This document shows positions 8,826 through 16,462 of a DNA stretch of 64,000 nucleotides, piece after piece; position 1 is the first letter of the stretch; every line of letters begins with the position of its first letter. The stretch covers positions 1,238,430-1,302,429 of the forward strand of contig JACJWE010000002.1 in assembly GCA_020637365.1 (NCBI GenBank), given 5' to 3'. The notes beneath the pieces were generated by a model. It had not been told where the DNA came from. It searched no databases and saw only the letters and a program-made list of their open reading frames with translations. The position numbers and the translations under genes are program-made. The stretch is from Acidimicrobiia bacterium (lineage in GTDB: Bacteria > Actinomycetota > Acidimicrobiia > IMCC26256 > JAGNEX01).

Positions 8826-9935
8826 TCAGTAGACAAAGACGGGGTTACCGTTTTGGACCAGCGTCGGGAAGTACTCGGCGATCGCCATAGGAATCCGCAC
8901 ACAGCCGTGTGAGGCCGGGTGGGTCGGCACCGACGTGGCGCCGTGGACCGCTATGCCACCCACGAAATACACCGGGTTATAGAGCTTGCCGAGATCCGAT
9001 TCACGCCAGCCTTCAATGCGGCGTGTGTATTTGAATGCGCCGGTGGGAGTGATGGCATTCCCGCACGCTTGTCTGCCGTCGGTCGTCGTTTCACAGTAGG
9101 CGATCTGTGAGCCTGTAGAAACGTGCGTGAGCAAGACGAGTTGTTCGTTGTGCCACACCGAAAGCAACTGACGGGTCAGGTCAACTTCGGTCCGGTTGGC
9201 TCCCTGCCCTGGGTATTTGGGGCTGAACGCGAGCGGCTGCTGCAGAAGGTTCCATTCGGCTTCGGTAACGACGCCGGTCGGAGCCAGCCCATAGACCTTC
9301 TGAAACGCCTGCACCGCGTACATCGTGGTGGTTCCAAACGAACCGTCCACGGTGCCGGGGTCGAGGTGAAGGTCTTTGAGTCGCTGTTGGAGGGTCGGGA
9401 CGGCACCATCTTTTGAGCCTCTTTGCAGAGGTCCGGGAAGAGGGCCGAGCACGGTGGTGGGGCCGCTTGGTGCGGGCGTCGGTGTGGTCGCTTGCACCGG
9501 CTGGGTCACTTCGACGATCACCGGTCCTTCGGTTCCCGGTGGCGCGGCGGTCGTATCGGGTGCCGGCTGCTCTGCAGGCGGATCTGTAGGAGCTGGTGGA
9601 GCGTCGGACGCTGGCGGGGTCTCAGGTGTCGTTTCCTGCGGCGGCGTCGTGGTGGTTGGAGCCAACGTCGTCGTGGTTTCCACCGCGAGGGTGGTCGTGG
9701 GAGCTTGTGTGGTCGTCGTGGTCGGCGGCATGGTCGTCGACGTAGTCGTTGACGACGACGAGACCACCCGCGGCGCGCTGGTCGATGGAGCTGCAACGGC
9801 GGTGCTGGTCGTGGGGGCCTGGGTCGAAACGACGTCGTCGGCGCCCGATCCACTCGCCAAGATCGCGGCCAATGCGACGCTCAGCAGTATCACGGCAACC
9901 CCTCCGCCGATAAAGCGGGTCTGGCGTGTCGGCAT
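8826..9935 (-). CDS. L,D-transpeptidase with peptidoglycan-binding domain
   Basis: A 369-residue secreted or membrane-anchored cell-wall enzyme forming 3-3 peptidoglycan cross-links or attaching proteins to the wall. Order: one N-terminal membrane segment (residues ~9-28), a long Thr/Pro/Ala-rich extracellular linker (~30-165) that can span the wall, a PG_binding_1 domain (~170-230, LQQRLKDLHLDPGTVDGSFG), and a YkuD catalytic domain ending at the C-terminus. The catalytic signature is HGATSVPTHPASHGCVR, with His in HG and Cys in SHGCVR. ATG 9935 is preferred over TTG 9947 because GGGAT lies just upstream. The catalytic residues are complete. Confidence 0.93.
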   Translation of the reverse strand: MPTRQTRFIGGGVAVILLSVALAAILASGSGADDVVSTQAPTTSTAVAAPSTSAPRVVSSSSTTTSTTMPPTTTTTQAPTTTLAVETTTTLAPTTTTPPQETTPETPPASDAPPAPTDPPAEQPAPDTTAAPPGTEGPVIVEVTQPVQATTPTPAPSGPTTVLGPLPGPLQRGSKDGAVPTLQQRLKDLHLDPGTVDGSFGTTTMYAVQAFQKVYGLAPTGVVTEAEWNLLQQPLAFSPKYPGQGANRTEVDLTRQLLSVWHNEQLVLLTHVSTGSQIAYCETTTDGRQACGNAITPTGAFKYTRRIEGWRESDLGKLYNPVYFVGGIAVHGATSVPTHPASHGCVRIPMAIAEYFPTLVQNGNPVFVY

Positions 9936-10176
9936 TTTGGATCCCAACGCTCGAAGATCTTGCGGCTAGAAGTATCGACAAGTGCGGGGAAATACCTAAA
10001 CGGGCTGTCCCCCCGCCGAGTCGCCCGGTCTGTAGCCAGAGGGGCAGCGGGTAGGGTGCCAGCCCCGTCGAATGCTCGGTTGAGTGTAGGCCTATCCCGC
10101 CCAATGGCCGTGCTAGGTGCGGAATTCCGGTCGCTATTTTGAGACGGCGTTGAAGCAGCTCTCGCCGAAAAGGCCC

Positions 10177-10662
10177 TCAGTTCGCGGCTTCATCGAGACC
10201 TTGGGTGAGCGTGTTCCATGCGAGTGTGGCACATTTGATACGCACTGGGAACTTGACTACCCCTTGCAAGGCCTCAAGATCGCCCATCCGCACACCGTCC
10301 GAGCTGACCGTGCCCGGTTCGTCTTGAGATGTTTCCGTCTCGTTTTCGAGGTTTGATTCGTGGATTGACATCATGGATTTGAATGCTGATGTCAGCTGGC
10401 GAACTTCGTCGAGCGGTTTGCCGATCACGGCGGCCGACAGCATCGATGTCGAAGCCTGAGAGATTGAACACCCCCGGCCAGCGGTCTTGATGTCCTTGAC
10501 AACGCCGTCCTCGACGTCGAGATACAGAACCACCTCATCGCCGCAAAGCGGGTTAAATCCCTCGGCTCGCACCGCTGGTGGAGAAGCGAGTTCGCCCCGG
10601 TTCCGGGGAGCCCGGTAATGGTCCAGGATGATTTCGCGGTACAGATCTTCAAGACCGGGCAT
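10177..10662 (-). CDS. sufU: Fe-S assembly sulfur-transfer protein SufU
   Basis: This 161-residue IscU-fold protein acts in Gram-positive-type Suf systems mainly as a zinc-dependent sulfur acceptor that relieves SufS of its persulfide. Three conserved Cys are present: C40 in NPLCGD (followed by Asp42), C65 in GRGCSIS and C144 in RIKCATLAW, with the SufU-type insertion before the last Cys. An Asp/Glu-rich segment around residues 105-118 is somewhat unusual. It starts 9 bases after sufS ends, with GGAGA upstream, so the two are co-transcribed and probably work as a pair. Confidence 0.95.
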   Translation of the reverse strand: MPGLEDLYREIILDHYRAPRNRGELASPPAVRAEGFNPLCGDEVVLYLDVEDGVVKDIKTAGRGCSISQASTSMLSAAVIGKPLDEVRQLTSAFKSMMSIHESNLENETETSQDEPGTVSSDGVRMGDLEALQGVVKFPVRIKCATLAWNTLTQGLDEAAN

Positions 10663-10671
10663 CGGGTTCTC

Positions 10672-11895
10672 CTAGACAAAAAATCGGTGCGCTGCATCGA
10701 GTGCCGCCACCAGGCGGTCGATGTCTGACTCCTCGTTATACACGTAGAACGACGCCCGCGCCGTGGCGGGCACGTCAAGGATACGCATGAGAGGCTTCGC
10801 GCAGTGGTGTCCGGCTCGAACGCAGACGCCGTGTTCGTCGAGCACCTGGGACACATCGTGGGGATGAACCGCTTCGAGTTCGAAGCTGATCACACCGCAT
10901 CGCTCACTCGGATTTGAGGGCCCAAAGATCTTGATGCGCTCGCCGAGCTCGGACTGAAGTCGATCCATAGCGTAGGCGGCGAGGCGGTGCTCGTGATCGG
11001 CCACCGCGTCCATGCCGAGGGCGGAGAGGTAGTCGATCGCCGCTCTGAGGCCGACCGCTTCGACGATCGGTGGCGTACCTGCCCCAAATTTGTGTGGGAC
11101 CGGCGCTGCGTCGAAGCCATCGAACCGCACATCACTGATCATCTCGCCGCCACCTAGGAACGGCGGGATCGCTTCGAGCAGGCTCTGACGTGCCCACAGC
11201 ACACCGATGCCCGTCGGCCCGAGAAGCTTGTGGGCCGAAAACGCGATGGCGTCGGCACCCAAGGCTTGGACATCGATCGCCTGATGGGGTGCGCTCTGGG
11301 CTGCGTCGACGAAGATCGGAATGTTGCGGTCGTGTGCCGCTGTGACCAGCGGGGCCAGGTCGTTGATCGTGCCAAGTACGTTCGACACGGCGGTCACGCT
11401 GATGACTTTGGCCCGTTGTAGCAAACTCTCGAGACCGCTCAGGTCGAGGTGTCCGTCCGAGGTGATCGGAATCCAAGCGAGCTCTGCGCCTGTGCGCTCA
11501 CAGGCCATTTGCCAGGGCACAACGTTCGCGTGGTGTTCCATCTGGGAAATGACGACCACGTCACCGTCGCGGAGGTTGGCGCTGCCCCAGGAATAGCTGA
11601 GCAGATTCATCGAAGCGGTCGTGCCTTGGGTAAAGACGACCTCTGAAGTGCGTTCGGCATGTATGAAGCGGGCGACCGATCGGCGGGCGGCTTCAAACGC
11701 CTGGGTTGCTTCTTCGGCAATCGTGTACACGCCGCGATGAACGTTTGCGTAGTACGTGCGATACGCATCGTCCATTGCTCGCAGCACCTGTTCCGGCTTT
11801 TGAGCAGAGGCTGCGGAGTCGAGATAGGTCAACGATTTGCCATGAACTTCTCGGGAAAGCAGCGGGAAATCGGATTTCGGCGCGAGGGTGCTCAT
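10672..11895 (-). CDS. sufS: Cysteine desulfurase SufS
   Basis: A PLP-dependent enzyme that takes sulfur from cysteine, leaving alanine, for Fe-S cluster synthesis. The 407-residue length is typical. The internal aldimine lysine is K223 in SAHKLLGPTG; the persulfide-forming cysteine is C365 in RAGHHCAKPL, with the short active-site loop of group II (SufS) desulfurases. The cofactor Asp lies in FVDAAQSAPH. The start has AGGAG a few bases upstream. It sits between the intact sufC and sufU on the minus strand. Confidence 0.97.
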   Translation of the reverse strand: MSTLAPKSDFPLLSREVHGKSLTYLDSAASAQKPEQVLRAMDDAYRTYYANVHRGVYTIAEEATQAFEAARRSVARFIHAERTSEVVFTQGTTASMNLLSYSWGSANLRDGDVVVISQMEHHANVVPWQMACERTGAELAWIPITSDGHLDLSGLESLLQRAKVISVTAVSNVLGTINDLAPLVTAAHDRNIPIFVDAAQSAPHQAIDVQALGADAIAFSAHKLLGPTGIGVLWARQSLLEAIPPFLGGGEMISDVRFDGFDAAPVPHKFGAGTPPIVEAVGLRAAIDYLSALGMDAVADHEHRLAAYAMDRLQSELGERIKIFGPSNPSERCGVISFELEAVHPHDVSQVLDEHGVCVRAGHHCAKPLMRILDVPATARASFYVYNEESDIDRLVAALDAAHRFFV

Positions 11896-11931
11896 GATGC
11901 TCCTGGGAAGGCGATACGTGGTCGTGGAGCG

Positions 11932-12771
11932 TCAGTTCGCCGACACGGCTTGAAAGGCTTCATAGCCGTCCTTTTCGAGTTGGCGGGCCAAGTCCGGCCC
12001 GCCTGATGCGACGATGCGACCACCTACCATCACGTGGACCACGTCTGGCGTGAGGTAGTCGAGGATCCGTTGGTAATGGGTGATGATGACAACGCCCATT
12101 TGGGGGCGTTCGGCCCGAACCGTCTGTATCCCTTTGCTCACGATTCGCAGGGCATCGATATCGAGGCCCGAGTCGGTCTCGTCGAGGATGGCGATATCGG
12201 GTTCAAGCAGCGCCATTTGAAGGATCTCGTTGCGCTTCTTTTCGCCACCCGAAAAGCCTTCGTTCAGGTAGCGGTCCGCAAACTTGGGGTCCATCTCTAG
12301 CTTCGTCATCCAGTCCATGAGAGCGAGGCGCACTTCGAGAACGGACATCTCGAAGCCTTTGCGAGCACTCATTGCCCGACGCAAGAAGTTGAGCATCGTG
12401 ACCCCGGGAACTTCTTCAGGGTATTGGAAGCCCAAGAAGATGCCAGCGGCAGCTCGGTCGGTTGGCGTGAGCTCTGCGATGTCGCGTCCGTCGAGGGCGA
12501 TAGTCCCTGCGGTCACATCAACGCGCGGGTCTGCCATCAGAGTTCGGGCAAGTGTCGACTTGCCGGACCCGTTTGGTCCCATGACCGCGTGGACCGTGCC
12601 GCGTTCGACGGTGAGGGACACGCCGTCGAGGATGTGGACATCGCCAACCGACACCCTGAGGTCGTCGACCGTGAGCAGGGGAACACTGTCGCCGCCCTGT
12701 GGGGGGCTGACCTTTGCTGGGCTGCCCTGGGCGGGGTCGCGCGTTGCGTTGGAATCTGCGGACGAACTCAT
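11932..12771 (-). CDS. sufC: Fe-S assembly ATPase SufC (intact copy)
   Basis: A complete SufC of 279 residues. Walker A GPNGSGKST is at ~65-73; then come the Q-loop, signature FSGGEKKRNEILQMALL, Walker B DIAILDETDSGLD and switch His in IITHYQRIL. A ~30-residue Ser/Pro/Gly-rich N-terminal extension precedes the family domain and is unusual for SufC. It leads the minus-strand sufC-sufS-sufU operon, 36 bases before sufS. As written, this is the only functional sufC in the window. It is clearly diverged from the + strand copy (for example LGFQYPEEVPGV versus AALQYPNELPGV), so the two are old paralogues or one was acquired. Confidence 0.95.
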   Translation of the reverse strand: MSSSADSNATRDPAQGSPAKVSPPQGGDSVPLLTVDDLRVSVGDVHILDGVSLTVERGTVHAVMGPNGSGKSTLARTLMADPRVDVTAGTIALDGRDIAELTPTDRAAAGIFLGFQYPEEVPGVTMLNFLRRAMSARKGFEMSVLEVRLALMDWMTKLEMDPKFADRYLNEGFSGGEKKRNEILQMALLEPDIAILDETDSGLDIDALRIVSKGIQTVRAERPQMGVVIITHYQRILDYLTPDVVHVMVGGRIVASGGPDLARQLEKDGYEAFQAVSAN

Positions 12772-12806
12772 ACTCGGAGACTAATAAACCCACTCCAGCT
12801 TGTAAA
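12772..12806 (-). promoter_or_regulatory. Predicted leaderless promoter of sufC-sufS-sufU
   Basis: On the minus strand, TTTACA (12801-12806), a 17-base spacer and TAGTCT (12778-12783) precede the ATG at 12771 by only 6 bases. No Shine-Dalgarno is present. Transcription would begin at or next to the ATG. Confidence 0.5.
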
Positions 12807-12924
12807 AATTGGTCGTACCGTCGTCAGCGCTTCATCGGCAGATTCCATTTCAGTTGGTGGTTGCGGGCGGAACCACCGTGCACCTAGTGTCAATCCGCAC
12901 GGTTCTGGAAGAATTTCCGACTTC

Positions 12925-12956
12925 CTATTGGCGAAATGCCAATAGACGTCTAAAGT
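12925..12956 (+). promoter_or_regulatory. Predicted promoter with overlapping inverted repeat
   Basis: TTGGCG (12928-12933) and TAAAGT (12951-12956) are 17 bases apart, about 80 bases before the surface-protein start at 13039. A perfect inverted repeat, CTATTGGC-GAAAT-GCCAATAG (12925-12945), covers the -35. That placement fits an operator better than a terminator. No regulator can be assigned. Confidence 0.45.
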
Positions 12957-13038
12957 TCCCGGGCCAGTGACCCAAGCAGTCAAGGCGACCGGGAAAACCG
13001 GCTCTTTTCGTACATTCCCAAAGGATCTAGGAGTATCG

Positions 13039-14004
13039 ATGTCCCTCGTACGCGTCCCTCGAGCGGTGAAGCGCTCGTTTGTATCCCTCGTGGCAGTTCT
13101 TGCCCTCATGGGTTTGGCCACCCCCGCCGGAGCGATTCCCGTTAGCTGTCAGGTAGGTGGCCTGCTCAGCCTGGATGCGGATATCCCATTCACCTTCACC
13201 GGCCCCGACACCATGGAAGTAGGCGTACCCGCTACCTACTCGGTGAACATCGACCTGGCTACCATCCTCGCCGGGTTCCCTGGTGAAATCACCGGCAGCA
13301 TGACCGACGTTAAGGGCTCGCTCACACTTCGTGGCGGCGGTGTAGAGGTGACCAGCTTCGACATCTCGGGCCCGGGTAACCCAGCTATTGGCTTGTCCGG
13401 TGACACGATGACGTTGAACATCCCCGGTCCGGTCACCTACCCCGGTAGCCTCGTCTACTCGGGCTCCGCAACCGTCGTTGCGACCACGCCGGGTATGAAG
13501 TCCATCGGCGTTTCCGCTGTGACCGGAACCGCCGAGGGCACCATGGGGACCATTAACGTCCCTGGCCTCACCGTCAACTGCACCACATCGGCATCCTCCA
13601 TCGTCGACATCAACGTCGTCGAGGGTGCGGGCGGCGCTGCTGCTGACACCACCGAGGCCACCACGGCAAGCACCGAGGCTGCTGCTGACACCACCGCCGC
13701 TACGACGGCTTCGTCCGCAGATTCGACGGCAGCGACCACAGCGTCAAGCGCTGCATCGACGACCGCAACTACGGCCAAGGCGGCGACGACCTCGGGCTCC
13801 TCGACGACGGGTTCGTCCACCTCGGGTTCTTCGACAACCGGCTCTTCGACAACCGGTTCCACCAGCTCGTCGACGGGTACCCAGATGGCAAAGACCGGTG
13901 CATCCTCGACTCAGCAAGCCGCTCTGGGCCTGGGCGTTCTGATGCTTGGTGCTGGAGTTGTTTGGGTTCTGCGTCGCGACACGGTTTCGGACCTAGAGGC
14001 CTAG
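13039..14004 (+). CDS. Secreted surface protein with sortase-like C-terminal anchor
   Basis: A 321-residue secreted protein of unknown function. A signal peptide spans residues ~1-33 and ends at ATPAGA. A beta-rich domain of about 165 residues follows, with two Cys that could form a disulfide. A ~90-residue Thr/Ala/Ser repeat stalk (TTASSA, GSSTTGSS) comes next. The C-terminus is QMAKTGASS, a hydrophobic helix and RRDTVSDLEA. That order matches an LPXTG-type sorting signal in which the motif reads MAKTG, although no sortase is in the window and simple membrane anchoring is possible. AGGAG precedes ATG 13039; a longer in-frame start at 12967 adds non-signal residues. The liv substrate-binding gene starts one base after its stop, so it is the first gene of that transcript. 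Confidence 0.8.
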   Translation: MSLVRVPRAVKRSFVSLVAVLALMGLATPAGAIPVSCQVGGLLSLDADIPFTFTGPDTMEVGVPATYSVNIDLATILAGFPGEITGSMTDVKGSLTLRGGGVEVTSFDISGPGNPAIGLSGDTMTLNIPGPVTYPGSLVYSGSATVVATTPGMKSIGVSAVTGTAEGTMGTINVPGLTVNCTTSASSIVDINVVEGAGGAAADTTEATTASTEAAADTTAATTASSADSTAATTASSAASTTATTAKAATTSGSSTTGSSTSGSSTTGSSTTGSTSSSTGTQMAKTGASSTQQAALGLGVLMLGAGVVWVLRRDTVSDLEA

Positions 14005-14005
14005 C

Positions 14006-15559
14006 GTGACCGACAGGATTGTCCTCCCGGGTCAGCCTCGTCAGGGGCTGACCCGCAGGGAGATTGTCAAGCGAGCTGGCGGCCTCGCAGGGTTCTTCAT
14101 GGTTCCCGGTTTTGCTGCTTCCCTCACTGCCTGTGGCGATAAGTCCGTTTCTTCTGATTCCACATCGGGAAACACTTCGGCTGACGTCGACGCTGGCGGA
14201 TCGGACGACACCATCAGGGTGGGTGTCGTGCTCCCGACCGAAGGCGTGGGTGCCTTCGTCGGTGATGTGATCCGTCGCTCCCTCGATATCTCTCTTGCCG
14301 AGATCAACGCTCGCGGCGGTGCGAACGGCCGCAAGATCAGCTTGGTCTACGAAGGTGCGATGGTCGAAGAGATGATCGATGGCACTCAGCGTGCCTACGA
14401 CAAGCTCGCGGGCGTTGAGAACATCGCCGGAATCCTCTGGTGTACGGCTATTGGCTTGCCCCAGATCTCCGATTCCATCCTGCGGGACAAGATGCCGATC
14501 ATGTCGGTCTTCCAAGACGTCTCCTTCGAGCGGGGTCTTTGGCCCGAACCCGGCACCCCACGGTCGATTTATCAGTTCTTGATGAGTGTTGAGCGGGTTG
14601 TCGACCCGATCATCGACTACGCCGTTACAGACCGCGGATATTAGCGCGTGGTCCTGTGTCGCGACCAACTCCTCACCGGTCCGTTCGAGCAACAGCTGAT
14701 GGACCGATACGAAGAGGCGGTGACGAACGCTGGCATCGAGGTCCTGGGGGACGTCAAGTTCGTGTTCGGTCAGACCGACTTTGGGCCGACCGTTCAACAG
14801 CTCTACGAATCTGATGCCGAGGCGGTTGTCGTCGTCGGCGGCCCCGACGAGACGGCGCTCATCGCCCGGGAGCTGGATGCTCGTGGCTATGGGTACGTCG
14901 ACCTTCCGACCGCCAAGGGTCCAGATTTTCATCCGCAACTCTGTGGAACGCCGGTGAACATGGGAGAACGGCGCTGGGTCGACTTGGCAGGCGATGCGGC
15001 CAAGATCGGCTCGATGACCGGTTGGCACATCGGCGGTATGTTGATGACGCCCGAAGTGCCCATCGTCAAGATGGCCGAAAAGCACTTTCCGGACGGATCT
15101 CACCGCATTACCGGGGGTGAAGAGGGTCCCGCCGACGGTCTGTACACCCTCGTCACGGGGGTTGCCGAGGCCGGTTCGTTGACCGATCGTGACGCCGTCA
15201 CCATGGCGATCGAGAACTATCCGAAGTTTGAGTTTGCCTACTTGCCGTACTCGTTCTCGGCGGAGGATCACCAGCGGACCAAGCCCGAAGAACTGGTGAT
15301 CATCAGTCTCGAGTACGAATCTGGCCCGGCTCAGACCGACCCGCCGTATCAACTGGGTACGGAGTGGACCAACACATTCAAGGGGCTCAAATATCAGCCC
15401 TGTTGGGTGCCCCGTCCGACGGTCAAGATGAACGCCGAAATCCATCCAGAACTGGTCGAACGGTTGCTGGCGGAAGGCTACGGGTCTCAGTGCACGCTGA
15501 AGGATCCCGACGCGACGACCACCATCGACAGCTTCACCAACGAGTGCAAGATCCACTAA
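14006..15559 (+). pseudogene. Branched-chain amino acid-type ABC substrate-binding lipoprotein, interrupted by an in-frame TAG
   Basis: A periplasmic-binding-fold type I protein (Peripla_BP_6, LivJ/UrtA-like) that captures an amino acid, urea, amide or similar ligand for the permease encoded next. The N-terminus has a twin-arginine-like RREIVKRAGG and a lipobox LTAC, so export as a Tat lipoprotein is likely. The reading frame is interrupted at 14642-14644 by TAG, between DYAVTDRGY and RVVLCRDQ; the same frame continues to 15559 with no other lesion. A single substitution from CAG, AAG or GAG would create the stop. The intact protein would have 517 residues, somewhat long for the family. It starts at GTG, with AGAGG just upstream inside the previous gene. 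Confidence 0.88.
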
Positions 15560-16462
15560 ATGACCGATCTCTCTCAGATCCTCGTTACGACGCTGAAGGA
15601 GGGTTCGCTGCTGGCTCTGCTGGCGGTGGCCTTCAGCGTCGTTTTCGCAACGACTCGACTCGTCAACCTGGCTACAGGGGCCGTCAGCCTTGCCGCAGCC
15701 TACGGTTTGCTCTGGATCACCGGTCCAGACTGGCTGGGTGGTCCGGCATGGCTTGGAGTTATCGTCGCACTGATCATCGGCGTCCTCGCTTCGGTTGCGG
15801 TGTATTACGCCGCGATCGTGCCGTTTGGCCGTTTTGATCCGACCTCAAATATCGGTTGGATTTTGACCACATTCGCTGCGGGGCTGATCCTGATTGAGAT
15901 TGCGGGGATCTGGTTCGAAAACCGAAGCCTTCCCGTCGAGCCGGTCTTGTCGTCCGTCTTTGGTTGGACGGGGTTCAACCTGTCGGGCACTCCGGTTCGC
16001 GTTTCGGAACTCATGTTGGTGGTTTCGACGGCCCTTGTGATCGGCGTGCTGGTCTGGACCGAACGACATTCACTTTCGGGTCGCCTTTTTCAAGCGGTGG
16101 CACAAGATTCTGACGCCGCCTCACTCCAGGGAATCAATCCCAGAATGGTCGTCGTCCGATCGTTCGTGATCGCTGGTGTATGCGCCGCAGTCGCAGCGAT
16201 CAACATGGCTCCGGCAGTCGGTGTGAACCAGACCACGTTTCAATTGGTTGGGTTCAAAGCGTTGACCGCAGCGTTGATCGGAGGGCTCGGCTCGATCCGC
16301 GGTGGGGCGCTCGGTGGCTTCGCCCTCGGGCTCTTCGTCGCGGTGCTTCGAGTCACGCACAACCAGAATCTGGAAGATCCCTTGCTGTTTGCTGCATTGC
16401 TCGCCATTCTGGCCATACGACCGCAGGGCATCCTCGGAAGAGTTGCAGAGGAGAAGGCCTAA
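15560..16462 (+). CDS. livH: Branched-chain amino acid-type ABC permease LivH
   Basis: A 300-residue integral membrane protein of the LivH/BPD_transp_2 family, forming half of the transmembrane channel with LivM. About eight hydrophobic segments are visible. The family block TTRLVNLATGAVSLAAAYG is near the N-terminus and GFKALTAALIGGLGSIRGGALGG, the EAA-like coupling loop region, is near the C-terminus. The ATG follows the binding-protein stop with no gap, and the stop overlaps the next ATG by one base (TAATG). The substrate cannot be decided from sequence. Confidence 0.92.
   Translation: MTDLSQILVTTLKEGSLLALLAVAFSVVFATTRLVNLATGAVSLAAAYGLLWITGPDWLGGPAWLGVIVALIIGVLASVAVYYAAIVPFGRFDPTSNIGWILTTFAAGLILIEIAGIWFENRSLPVEPVLSSVFGWTGFNLSGTPVRVSELMLVVSTALVIGVLVWTERHSLSGRLFQAVAQDSDAASLQGINPRMVVVRSFVIAGVCAAVAAINMAPAVGVNQTTFQLVGFKALTAALIGGLGSIRGGALGGFALGLFVAVLRVTHNQNLEDPLLFAALLAILAIRPQGILGRVAEEKA

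Noticed and set aside
13769..15556. 595-residue open frame antisense to the surface-protein and binding-protein genes
   Set aside because: It mirrors a real coding strand with high third-position GC, has no family motifs, no ribosome-binding site and would overlap two supported genes completely.
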